Shown: piece by piece, positions 24,641 through 31,617 of the stretch | How the letters are laid out: each line of letters opens with the position of its first letter | Position numbering within the stretch: position 1 is the first letter of the stretch | NCBI GenBank assembly: GCA_026991055.1 | Contig: JALXCE010000244.1 | Span: 17,434-49,050 of the forward strand | DNA length: 31,617 nt | Source: Caldifarciminota bacterium | GTDB lineage: Bacteria; Hydrothermota; Hydrothermia; B15-G9; WFZT01 | Reading direction: 5' to 3' | Notes under the pieces: model-generated | What the model was told of the DNA's origin: nothing | Databases searched by the model: none | What the model saw: only the letters and a program-made list of their open reading frames with translations | Translations under genes and position numbers: made by a program

Positions 24641-25551
24641 AAACCTTCAGAGTTTTAATTGTTGATGACTCTGACCTCCAGAGGATGCTTTATAAGAAGC
24701 AGGTTCTTTTTCCAGATGAGAAGGGGGAGTTTAAATTTGAGATTTACGAAGCCAAAACCGGTGAAGATGCAAAAAGGATGATCGAGAGATTTAAGCCTGA
24801 CCTGGTGCTCCTTGATTACAATCTTCCAGACATAAAGGGGACAGATATCATCAGGTGGATGGAAAAAAATGGGTACGGGGACATTCAGGTGATTCTCGTC
24901 TCCAGCATTGATAATGAAGAGGTGGCCTCGGAGGGCCTCAATCTCGGAGCAGAGGATTTTGTTCAAATCCCTTATAAGCCAGACGAGCTCAGAGCAAGGA
25001 TAAAGGTCCATTTGAGGCTTCGTCGAATGTTAAAAGAGAGGGAGAAATACAGGAGGCTCTCACTTATAGACCAGCTAACAGGTGTGCCAAATCGGCGGTA
25101 TCTTTTTCAGGAACTAAAGAAATTTTTCAAAAAGCACAAAGAGGAGAAAAAACCTCTCGCCCTTTTGATGATAGACATAGACAATTTCAAGCATATAAAT
25201 GACACCTACGGTCATGAGGTTGGGGATAGAGTTTTAAAATTGGTGGCAGAAACCATTTCAAAGAGTGTAAGGAAGTTTGATTTTGTGGGACGCTATGGGG
25301 GAGAAGAATTTATTGTTATATTGCCAAAGGCCGACATGGATAAGGCCGTCGAGATTGCAGAGAGAATAAGAAAAAATGTTGAAACGCAAAGGTTTAAACA
25401 TGGCGACGTCGAGATAAAGGTAACGGTAAGCCTCGGCGTTGCCGAGCTTCTTAAAGATAACCCGAGAAACGTTAACGACCTTGTGAAAATCGCTGATATG
25501 AGGATGTACAGGGCCAAAGTCTCGGGGAAAAACAGGGTAGTCTATCAGTGA
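24625..25551 (+). CDS. Response regulator with GGDEF output, diguanylate cyclase (WspR-like)
   Basis: A 308-residue REC-GGDEF protein predicted to make c-di-GMP when phosphorylated by the CheA hybrid. The receiver (about 7-125) has Asp14, Asp15 and phospho-acceptor Asp64 (VLLDYNLPD). The cyclase domain has the active-site loop GGEEF at 225-229 with RYGG before it, and a complete inhibitory I-site RKFD (216-219) at the canonical five-residue distance. DQLTGVPNRR opens the domain and IDIDNFKHINDTYGH carries the metal site. It overlaps cheR by 16 bases, so its output is tied stoichiometrically to the adaptation genes. The enzyme is predicted active and product-inhibited. Confidence 0.95.
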   Translation: MGSKLKTFRVLIVDDSDLQRMLYKKQVLFPDEKGEFKFEIYEAKTGEDAKRMIERFKPDLVLLDYNLPDIKGTDIIRWMEKNGYGDIQVILVSSIDNEEVASEGLNLGAEDFVQIPYKPDELRARIKVHLRLRRMLKEREKYRRLSLIDQLTGVPNRRYLFQELKKFFKKHKEEKKPLALLMIDIDNFKHINDTYGHEVGDRVLKLVAETISKSVRKFDFVGRYGGEEFIVILPKADMDKAVEIAERIRKNVETQRFKHGDVEIKVTVSLGVAELLKDNPRNVNDLVKIADMRMYRAKVSGKNRVVYQ

Positions 25552-25564
25552 AAGGAGACAGGCA

Positions 25565-26494
25565 ATGGGAATAATGCGGGCATTTTTCATCTATCTGTCG
25601 CATAGACGTGACTTAGAGGGACTCTTTATGAAGTTTGCACCTACGCGTAACCTCGCGATGAGGTTTGTCGCAGGCGAAACCCTCGAGGATGCCATTAATG
25701 TGGTAAGAGAGCTGAATGAAAAGAACATATTTGGTACCCTTGATCACCTGGGAGAGAATGTCACATCAAAAGAGGAAGCTATCGAGGCAGCAAACGAGTA
25801 TATTCGCATTCTGGATGAAATAGAGCGAAATAAGGTCAAAAGTCACGCTTCTTTGAAACTCACACAGATGGGAATGGATATTAGCTTTGATTTTTGCTAC
25901 GACAATGTTAGAAGAGTCGTCGAGAGGGCTGCTCAGTACAACAACTTTATTCGCATCGATATGGAGGACTCAAGCTATACTGATCGAACACTTGAAACCT
26001 ATTATCGGCTGCATGAGGAATTTGGAAATCACGTTGGCGTGGTCATCCAGGCCTACCTTTACAGAAGTGAACAGGATATCAAGAATCTGATCGAGGTGGG
26101 AGCTAACGTGAGACTTTGCAAGGGCGCCTACAAAGAGCCCCCGGACATTGCATTTCCAAAGAAAAAAGATGTCGATGCAAACTACATAAAACTACTTAAA
26201 ATGCTCCTTGATGCACACGAGAAGGGAGTCCACACCGCCATCGCTACTCACGATGAGAGGATTATCAACTTTGCCGAGAATTATATAAAATCCAACGAAA
26301 TCCCGGACCATAGCTTTGAGTTTCAGATGCTCTACGGAATCAGGCGAGACCTACAGCTTGAAATTGCGAGAAAAAACTATACAATGAGAGTCTACATTCC
26401 ATACGGAACAGAGTGGTATCCGTATTTCATGAGGAGGCTTGCAGAAAGACCTGCTAACGTTTTCTTTGTTGTGAAAAATTTATTTAAAGGATAG
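25565..26494 (+). CDS. Proline dehydrogenase (monofunctional, FAD-dependent)
   Basis: A 309-residue enzyme oxidising L-proline to pyrroline-5-carboxylate with FAD, passing electrons to quinone at the membrane. Length and motifs match the short monofunctional enzymes of Thermus and Bacillus: RLCKGAYKEPPDIAF, the flavin/substrate segment FEFQMLYG (251-258), YIPYGTEWYPYFMRR (277-291) and the proline-carboxylate arginine pair in RRLAERPAN (290-298). AAAGGAGA lies upstream of the ATG at 25565. It starts only 13 bases after the GGDEF gene, so it is probably in the same transcript. No P5C dehydrogenase gene is in the window. Confidence 0.94.
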   Translation: MGIMRAFFIYLSHRRDLEGLFMKFAPTRNLAMRFVAGETLEDAINVVRELNEKNIFGTLDHLGENVTSKEEAIEAANEYIRILDEIERNKVKSHASLKLTQMGMDISFDFCYDNVRRVVERAAQYNNFIRIDMEDSSYTDRTLETYYRLHEEFGNHVGVVIQAYLYRSEQDIKNLIEVGANVRLCKGAYKEPPDIAFPKKKDVDANYIKLLKMLLDAHEKGVHTAIATHDERIINFAENYIKSNEIPDHSFEFQMLYGIRRDLQLEIARKNYTMRVYIPYGTEWYPYFMRRLAERPANVFFVVKNLFKG

Positions 26495-26497
26495 GAA

Positions 26498-27355
26498 ATG
26501 AAAAAACTTGCCCTCGTATTACTCATAATGATTGTGGGTGGATGTGCAATTGAAGAGTATCCGGGCACTCAGAAACTTCCTCCGCCTAAAAACCTGCGAT
26601 TAAGCTCGGCAAATAGCGGGATTACAGTCAGGCTTGACTGGGATGCACCTGATTCTGGAGTTCCAGACGGATATATTGTTTATTTCAAATCCATTTATGA
26701 CACAGCCTTCAAGCCTATTGATACAACAGGTGCACTTTACGATACGGTGACTCCAGGAGATACCACGGGTTACTACTACGTTACCGCGTATTCTTTTGAG
26801 CTCGGCGAGAGCAACCCTTCAAATATTGATTCCACTGTTCCTATACACACACCGGATATCACCATTTATGAGCTGGACAAGGAGCAATCTCCTCTCTACT
26901 ATTCGGGATTTGGATTCGATACGACCAGCGGATTCGGTGGCCTCTTCCCGATGAAGCTCCCAACACACTGCTTCAAAATTGATTTTTACATGACAGATAT
27001 GGATACCGGGTGGAGTGGACCGTACTGGTTTGTTTCATCCAACCTCGTGTATAGATTTCCCCACGATTCTTCGCTTATTCATTATCGGTGCTCTTTCAAG
27101 AATACCAGGTTCTATCTCATAACCGATTATGCAACGAGGAGAAAGATCCTTCCTGATTCCTCTCAATACGGCACCGGCGTCCAGGTGGGCTCAAACAACT
27201 GGATAAATGCCCAATACATTGCGGTGTACACGCAGGAGGGATACTACGCGTTATTGAAAATCGATCCACTCTCAGTGGATACAATTCAGGGGAAGGTTAA
27301 TTTTGATGCATATTTCCAGAAGGTGAGAGGCTTGAGAATAATCCAACATAGATGA
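26498..27355 (+). CDS. FN3-containing secreted lipoprotein (paralogue of 1420-2193)
   Basis: A 285-residue predicted lipoprotein with signal peptide and lipobox VGGC (Cys16). An FN3-like domain spans about 28-112 (RLDWDAPDSG, GYIVYFKS, YYYVTAYSF). The second domain (118-285) repeats the motif order of the lipoprotein at 1420-2193: ITIYEL, then PTHCFKIDFYM (155-165), and a C-terminal AYFQKVRGLRII. The start is three bases after the proline dehydrogenase stop and its stop overlaps the flippase start (ATGA). Function unknown. Position inside the chemosensory unit suggests a surface or periplasmic partner, which is inference. Confidence 0.85.
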   Translation: MKKLALVLLIMIVGGCAIEEYPGTQKLPPPKNLRLSSANSGITVRLDWDAPDSGVPDGYIVYFKSIYDTAFKPIDTTGALYDTVTPGDTTGYYYVTAYSFELGESNPSNIDSTVPIHTPDITIYELDKEQSPLYYSGFGFDTTSGFGGLFPMKLPTHCFKIDFYMTDMDTGWSGPYWFVSSNLVYRFPHDSSLIHYRCSFKNTRFYLITDYATRRKILPDSSQYGTGVQVGSNNWINAQYIAVYTQEGYYALLKIDPLSVDTIQGKVNFDAYFQKVRGLRIIQHR

Positions 27356-28680
27356 AAATTGTCAAAAACACTTTACTGCTTTACTCGACAAGATTTGTTG
27401 AAGTCCTCGCCACATTAATTCAGATTAAAATCATCACCCTATTCCTGCCCAAGCTTGTGGTGGGTAAAATCTTTTTTATCATTGGAATCGCATCCTTTAT
27501 CGCCACTGTATCTCAGGCTGGTTTTTCTTTCGTTTTCGTTCGATACGTGCCCAAGTTCAGCAAAAGAGAAAACCTTACGCTTTTCAATTTTTCCATGCTC
27601 GTTTACTTTACTGGTCTTTTCCTGTCACTCCTGATTGGAATCACTCTTTACCATTCTCTGTCCTTCTGGGTGATGTTTACTGGAATATACGTATTTAGCG
27701 CCCTTCCACTTATCGGCTCTTATCTGATTGGGAGCTCAAAGATAAAATTTCTTTTCTGGCTAACCCTCCTCAGGTCTATTGTTCTGATAACACTCATCTA
27801 TCTTGAGCGACAGGCGCTAACTGTCAGTAATCTTGGCATTATTTTCATGCTGGCTGGTGCTGCTGTCCTTTTTGGTTTTTATTTCGTATTTCCGGCGACT
27901 TTTGACCTGCTCTCTTTGAGGTCGATTCTGCTCGAAATCAAAGGATTCTGGAAGTATGCTTTTTTAGACCAGATATTCCAGCCCATTTTCATGTACTTAT
28001 ACAGGATAATCACGCCACTTGTGATGAACTACGAGGCGCTCGCGTCATTCACCATTTCAAAGAGGATCGACAATTTTTCGCGTCGCGTCTTTCAAGTCCC
28101 CCTGGATGTTGTTTCGCCTGAAATAAGTTTGAGGGACTCGCGAAAGGATGAAATTATCCCTGTACTTGTGGAACTTAAAAAAATTTATGTCATCTTTTCA
28201 ACGGCCTTCTTTCTTGGATATGTGGTCTTTGGAAAATTGCTGATAATTCTGATCTCAACAAGCTCCTATCTTGATGCGTTCAGAGCACTTTTAATACTCG
28301 GCGTAGGACTTGTTATCAGCTCTATTTATTCAGTTGATGCCACGTTTCTGCGATCTATAGGAGAGATGAAGGCCTATTTCATCCACAACTTCATCTGGAT
28401 GGTTGTTTTTATTGTTTCCTTTGTGATTTTGGGCAAATACTACGGACTTTCAGGACTGGCAGCAGCATACCCTATAGGCCATGTTTTTGCAGGGATTTAC
28501 ATAAAACTTCGCGTAAGGGACGTGGAGTTGATAAAATTTGACCCGGTGCTCGCTATATCCATTGCACTTGTAACAATTTATATATTTTTCAGCTCTTTTT
28601 GGATTTTCGGCCTGACTGTTTTGTATCTGCTTCTGCTCACATTCAGGACCGACTTCCGTAAACTGCAATCGCAAAGGTGA
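27352..28680 (+). CDS. Oligosaccharide flippase family protein (Wzx/MATE-like)
   Basis: A 442-residue, highly hydrophobic protein with about 12-14 membrane helices and short loops, fitting the polysaccharide biosynthesis/MVF superfamily that flips lipid-linked sugars across the inner membrane. The N-terminus (NTLLLYSTRFVEVLATLIQ) and the mid-protein helix pair around AFLDQIFQPIFMYLYRII resemble Wzx-type proteins, but no strict motif exists. It overlaps the upstream lipoprotein by four bases and is the last gene of the long plus-strand unit. Its 3' end overlaps convergent comFC by 38 bases. The substrate is unknown; an exopolysaccharide under c-di-GMP control is an attractive inference. Confidence 0.78.
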   Translation: MKIVKNTLLLYSTRFVEVLATLIQIKIITLFLPKLVVGKIFFIIGIASFIATVSQAGFSFVFVRYVPKFSKRENLTLFNFSMLVYFTGLFLSLLIGITLYHSLSFWVMFTGIYVFSALPLIGSYLIGSSKIKFLFWLTLLRSIVLITLIYLERQALTVSNLGIIFMLAGAAVLFGFYFVFPATFDLLSLRSILLEIKGFWKYAFLDQIFQPIFMYLYRIITPLVMNYEALASFTISKRIDNFSRRVFQVPLDVVSPEISLRDSRKDEIIPVLVELKKIYVIFSTAFFLGYVVFGKLLIILISTSSYLDAFRALLILGVGLVISSIYSVDATFLRSIGEMKAYFIHNFIWMVVFIVSFVILGKYYGLSGLAAAYPIGHVFAGIYIKLRVRDVELIKFDPVLAISIALVTIYIFFSSFWIFGLTVLYLLLLTFRTDFRKLQSQR

Positions 28681-29356
28681 TGCTATAAACCCTTATGCTG
28701 CGAAATCTTCTAAATACCTTTGCTGCCTCGTTCACGGTGGTTCCAGTGGTCATAACATCGTCCACCAGGAGAATTGACCTGCCCTTAAATTTTTCTGCAT
28801 TTTTAAGTTTAAAAGCGCCCTTGAGATTTTCCTTGCGCTCACCCTTTGAAAGATTGGCCTGAACCCTTGTGTGTTTTACTCTTATCAGGCTCGAACAATC
28901 GCAGGGAATTCCGGTAATTTGTGAAAGTTTTTCTACAATTAACTCTGTTTGAGAAAATCCCCTTTCTCTTCTTCTTGTAGGGTGAATGGGAATAGGAACG
29001 AGAAAGTCAATTTGTGGAAACTCTTTCTCTATAAGATTGGCCATTTTCTCGGCCATGAAATCTGAAGTTCTCTTGATCCCTCTATACTTAAAATCCTCAA
29101 TCAGGTCTTTAATCGGTTTTTTATAAATGTAAACCGAGCGGTTGAACTCGAATACAAATTTAGTGTCCCTGCATCTTGGGCAAACACGTCCATCAAACAC
29201 ACCACCACATTTGAGACAGAAATTTTCTTTTATCTCAAGGGTTTTATCAATTTTTGACCGACAGGTATCGCATACAACTTTATCGGTGGGTTTTTCACAG
29301 ATGAGACATAGGGGAGGGGCGATAAGATCAACGATGGGTTTGAGGACCTTGATCAT
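28643..29356 (-). CDS. comFC: ComFC-family phosphoribosyltransferase-like protein
   Basis: A 237-residue ComF protein, linked to DNA uptake in naturally competent bacteria. The N-terminal part has eight cysteines in four CxxC pairs (17/20, 29/32, 47/50, 59/62), expected to bind zinc. The C-terminal part is a type I phosphoribosyltransferase fold with VPIPIHPTRRRERGFSQTE (about 120-138) and the PRPP loop LLVDDVMTTGTT (196-207, Asp199-Asp200). Length is standard. No ribosome site precedes the ATG at 29356; a promoter ends seven bases upstream. It is convergent with the flippase gene and the two coding ends overlap by 38 bases. Confidence 0.92.
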   Translation of the reverse strand: MIKVLKPIVDLIAPPLCLICEKPTDKVVCDTCRSKIDKTLEIKENFCLKCGGVFDGRVCPRCRDTKFVFEFNRSVYIYKKPIKDLIEDFKYRGIKRTSDFMAEKMANLIEKEFPQIDFLVPIPIHPTRRRERGFSQTELIVEKLSQITGIPCDCSSLIRVKHTRVQANLSKGERKENLKGAFKLKNAEKFKGRSILLVDDVMTTGTTVNEAAKVFRRFRSIRVYSITFAIAVYGSRS

Positions 29357-29362
29357 TTCTGA

Positions 29363-29391
29363 ATTTTGAGGGTTGTAAGTTAAGGGGTCAA
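29363..29391 (-). promoter_or_regulatory. Possible promoter of comFC
   Basis: On the minus strand, TTGACC (29391-29386), a 17-base spacer and CAAAAT (29368-29363, four of six). The start would fall at the ATG itself, consistent with the missing ribosome site. Confidence 0.35.
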
Positions 29392-29400
29392 GTGAGGGGG

Positions 29401-29525
29401 GAGTGTGTTCGAAAATTCTCCCCTCCTATCCTCCCCGCACGCACTTTGTGCGCGGGTGGAGGAAACAGGTGGGGGGCAATTTTTTCAACAAAAATTAATG
29501 GATTGGAGTTTTTTCTAACAAGCTC
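29401..29525 (+). repeat. Fold-back repeat, copy 4
   Basis: The most complete copy, 125 bp. Ends GAGTGTGTTCGAAAA (29401-29415) and, inverted, GAGCTTGTTAGAAAA (29525-29511) match at 12 of 15. The inner hairpin is CGCAC-TTT-GTGCG with C-rich and G-rich arms. It matches the reverse complement of copy 1 nearly throughout. It lies between comFC and the cold-shock terminator. Confidence 0.82.
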
Positions 29526-29536
29526 AGTGGGGGGAG

Positions 29537-29581
29537 AAAAAATTGAGGGGTGGCGCGCGCTTTGCGCGCGCCACCCCTCAA
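29537..29581 (-). terminator. Rho-independent terminator of the cold-shock gene
   Basis: A 19-bp perfect or near-perfect stem around a three-base loop (29543-29581, centre GGCGCGCGC / GCGCGCGCC). On the minus strand it is followed by TTTTTT (29542-29537). It begins 17 bases after the cold-shock stop. Confidence 0.93.
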
Positions 29582-29598
29582 ATCGTTTTCACAGTTTC

Positions 29599-29814
29599 TT
29601 ATTCAACTGCTTCTACATTTGCTGCTTTTGGTCCTTTGTCTGTCTCTATGATTTCAAATTTGACCTTCTGACCTTCTTCCAGCGTCCTGTAGCCCATTCC
29701 CTGAATGTCAGTGAAATGGACAAACACGTCTCCAGAGCCGTCTTCCAGCTCTATGAATCCATATCCTTTACGAGAGTCAAACCATTTGACTCTACCATAC
29801 TTTACTTCTGCCAT
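29599..29814 (-). CDS. Cold-shock domain protein (CspA family)
   Basis: A 71-residue single cold-shock domain, an RNA/ssDNA chaperone of the cytoplasm. RNP1 reads KGYGFIEL (16-23) and RNP2 VFVHFTDI (30-37), with the opening GRVKWFDSRKGYGF typical of the family. AAGGAGGA lies upstream of the ATG. The promoter at 29892-29920 gives a leader of about 70 bases. That is shorter than the E. coli cspA leader, so an RNA thermometer is possible but not shown. It is a single-gene unit with a strong terminator, which suggests high expression. Confidence 0.97.
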   Translation of the reverse strand: MAEVKYGRVKWFDSRKGYGFIELEDGSGDVFVHFTDIQGMGYRTLEEGQKVKFEIIETDKGPKAANVEAVE

Positions 29815-29891
29815 TTTATACTTCCTCCTTAACTTCTTTTTACTTTTGGGGAACCTGACCAGGGTAGGTTAAATTCCCTCGTTGAAAGACA

Positions 29892-29920
29892 AGCATACAC
29901 TTACCCCCACTCAATGTCAA
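29892..29920 (-). promoter_or_regulatory. Promoter of the cold-shock gene
   Basis: On the minus strand, a perfect TTGACA (29920-29915), a 17-base spacer and TATGCT (29897-29892). The start is expected near 29885. Confidence 0.7.
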
Positions 29921-29928
29921 CAACTTTC

Positions 29929-29950
29929 GAGTGTGTTTAAAAATTCCCTC
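29929..29950 (+). repeat. Half copy of the fold-back repeat end
   Basis: GAGTGTGTTTAAAAATTCCC matches the left end of copy 4 (GAGTGTGTTCGAAAATTC) with two changes and then stops. It lies nine bases upstream of the cold-shock -35 box. Confidence 0.5.
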
Positions 29951-30156
29951 TACATATCTTTATTTTCAGAACGACTATAATTATGTCACTCTCCCTACTA
30001 TGAGTTTATGCGAGGAAAGAAATCGTTTGCGTTTGCAAATTTCAAGTTAATCTTAGCGTATCCGTCCAAAATTAGGAATTTTGACCCTAAACCCCGTAAT
30101 CTTTCATGACCTGATATTGGTTACAGTAACCAGCGTCAGGAAAGTTTCAGTAATTT
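29951..30156. other. Gene-free stretch between csp and cfa
   Basis: About 200 bases with no gene. The only structure seen is a perfect palindrome TGGTTAC-A-GTAACCA (30118-30132), 25 bases after the cfa stop on the minus strand. It lacks a T run, so it is at best a weak terminator or a protein site. Confidence 0.5.
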
Positions 30157-31449
30157 CTAAAATTTCCCGTCCCTGTAGAGATAATTTCGGCTCCAGGGCA
30201 TTCCGCTCTTTCCATTATCTGGTTTTACAAGGATTGTCTGATATAAGTTGTGCCTTCCTGTATCAAATCCATAGGAAGAACCGGACATGAAAAGACGCCA
30301 GATGCGATAGGTGACCTCATCCACATATTTCAACGCCTCGTCGTGATGCTTTTCAAGCCTTTCTACCCAGAATTTCAGAGTTCTTGCGTAATGCTCTCTC
30401 AGAGACTCCACGTCTCTTACTTCGAATCCAATTTTCTCGGCATAGTGGAGGGTGGTGCTTATGGCAAGGAGCTCACCGTCAGGGAAAACATATTTATTTG
30501 TAAAAGAGTTTTCATGGAATCCACAGTCTTCCCATCTGCACGCAATGCCATGGTTGAGGAAAATCCCACCGGGCTTAAGTATCTCCCATGCCTTTTTGAA
30601 GTATTTCTCAAGCATTTCCTCTCCCACATGCTCAAACATCCCAACGCTCACAAGCTTATCAAACCCACCCTCAGGGGGTTTGACCTCACGGTAATCAAGG
30701 TACTCAACTCTTACTCTGTCCTCGAGCCCCTCTCTCTTAATCCATTCGTTGGCGTATTTGTACTGGTTCTTGCTCAGTGTGATACCCAGTGCCTCAACTC
30801 CATAGTGTTTCGCAGCGTGGATGACAAGGGCTCCCCATCCACAGCCAATGTCCAATAGTTTTTCGCCAGGTTTTAGCTGAAGTTTGCGGCAGATGTAATC
30901 GAGCTTGAGTTCCTGTGCTGTGTCCAGGTCCTCTGTACCTGTGGGGAAATAGGCGCAGGAATAGACAAGGTTTTTATCCAGAAAAAGTTTATAAAATTCG
31001 TTTGAAACATCATAATGGTAAGAAATTGCCTCTCTATCCCTTTCTATCGAGTGTTTCTTTCCCTTTAACCTTGCCTCCCTTTTTTCTTTGATAGCATTTT
31101 TACACTCGTCATTGTACTTCTTAAGCTTTAAAAGATGAACACCTAACTTTGCCGCAACAACGGGATTTTTAAAATTCTCCTTGATTTTTTCGGCCAGTGG
31201 GAAAAGCTGATAGATATCTCCTTCAATATCAATCAGGTTGTAAAGATATGCTTCACCCATTGACAGGTCAGTAGGTGGGACGAGTGCATGCCACAGGGCG
31301 CACGGATAGTTAATTTTCAGTGTAAATGCCGGGTTTGTATCTGCCGGCACCTCTGTGCCGTCCCAGAGAACCACCCTAAAATTTTTCTTCACCCCTTTAA
31401 AAAGGTCATTTACAACGTTTAAAACTTCAGAAACTGCTTTCTCACTCAT
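30157..31449 (-). CDS. cfa: Cyclopropane-fatty-acyl-phospholipid synthase
   Basis: A 430-residue enzyme that transfers a methylene from SAM onto the double bond of membrane phospholipid acyl chains. The N-terminal lipid-binding domain (1-135) precedes HYDVSNEFYKLFLD (145-158), VYSCAYF with Cys165, and the SAM motif LLDIGCGWGAL (198-208). Later marks are SVGMFEHVG and a C-terminal RIWRLFMSGSSYGFDTG. The start at 31449 is chosen because AAGGAGG stands seven bases upstream; an in-frame ATG at 31479 has none. No neighbour shares its unit. An imperfect CCGGACC/TTCGGG inverted repeat lies upstream near 31495. Function is firm at family level; the exact substrate lipid is not. Confidence 0.95.
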   Translation of the reverse strand: MSEKAVSEVLNVVNDLFKGVKKNFRVVLWDGTEVPADTNPAFTLKINYPCALWHALVPPTDLSMGEAYLYNLIDIEGDIYQLFPLAEKIKENFKNPVVAAKLGVHLLKLKKYNDECKNAIKEKREARLKGKKHSIERDREAISYHYDVSNEFYKLFLDKNLVYSCAYFPTGTEDLDTAQELKLDYICRKLQLKPGEKLLDIGCGWGALVIHAAKHYGVEALGITLSKNQYKYANEWIKREGLEDRVRVEYLDYREVKPPEGGFDKLVSVGMFEHVGEEMLEKYFKKAWEILKPGGIFLNHGIACRWEDCGFHENSFTNKYVFPDGELLAISTTLHYAEKIGFEVRDVESLREHYARTLKFWVERLEKHHDEALKYVDEVTYRIWRLFMSGSSYGFDTGRHNLYQTILVKPDNGKSGMPWSRNYLYRDGKF

Positions 31450-31617
31450 TTTGAACCTCCTTTTTAAATAACCTTTCAATCAAATTCTAATACCCGAACA
31501 ACGGTCCGGTCAATCCATCGGTCTTCGTCAAAAATAATCTACCCGAAAAGATACCGTTTCCTCAAATTTACCTACCACACAATTAATTTCAGGGGCTACC
31601 TCCCAATATACTTCTCT

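Noticed and set aside
20463..25551. Flagellar chemotaxis operon
   Set aside because: There is no free CheY, CheC, CheD or CheZ and no flagellar gene; the kinase-receiver fusion, TPR-bearing CheR and GGDEF output point to a Wsp-like system.
29392..29832. 146-residue plus-strand reading frame over copy 4 and the cold-shock gene
   Set aside because: It is antisense to a clear cold-shock gene and its terminator and shows no protein-like motifs.

Overview
The window looks like a piece of a bacterial chromosome from a Gram-negative-type, probably anaerobic or thermophilic lineage outside the well-studied phyla. Signs are lipoproteins with lipoboxes, a gingipain-like protease with a type IX secretion-like tail, a V/A-type ATPase instead of F-type, DXP-pathway isoprenoid synthesis and cyclopropane fatty acid synthase. 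Candidate phyla near WOR-3/Stahlbacteria or Hydrothermae would fit. This is an inference from gene content only; no rRNA or tRNA is present to anchor it.

Layout. 1-1254 (minus strand): a dksA-like / TlpA-like thioredoxin / dxr cluster, with dxr running off the left edge. 1420-2193: a lone FN3 lipoprotein with its own promoter and terminator. 2254-2944: a gene-free gap holding a fold-back repeat and a palindrome. 3008-11532: a complete nine-gene V/A-type ATPase operon (H-I-K-E-C-F-A-B-D). Its duplicated-hairpin K subunit carries every residue of the Enterococcus hirae NtpK sodium site, so a Na+-coupled enzyme is predicted. 11685-12640: a decaying accessory island with an intact MNT nucleotidyltransferase, a broken HEPN partner, an AAA+ ATPase fragment and two repeat copies. 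12748-16047: a 1099-residue C25 (gingipain-like) secreted protease.

16188-28680 is one long tightly packed transcription unit. It encodes two CheW-like proteins, two polytopic chemoreceptors, a CheA-REC hybrid kinase, CheB, CheR-TPR and a REC-GGDEF diguanylate cyclase. These are followed without a gap by proline dehydrogenase, a second FN3 lipoprotein and a Wzx/MATE-like flippase. The parts list matches the Pseudomonas Wsp surface-sensing system, whose output is c-di-GMP rather than flagellar switching. The sensors here are membrane-embedded rather than periplasmic, and a lipoprotein and an exporter are attached. This is the most interesting system in the window.

28643-31449 (minus strand) holds comFC, a cold-shock protein with a strong promoter and terminator, and cyclopropane-fatty-acyl-phospholipid synthase. 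A dispersed fold-back repeat (about 115-125 bp, TTCGAA-containing terminal inverted repeats, inner CGCAC/GTGCG hairpin) occurs four times plus one half copy (2490, 12004, 12522, 29401, 29929). No CRISPR array, tRNA, rRNA or intact transposase was seen.
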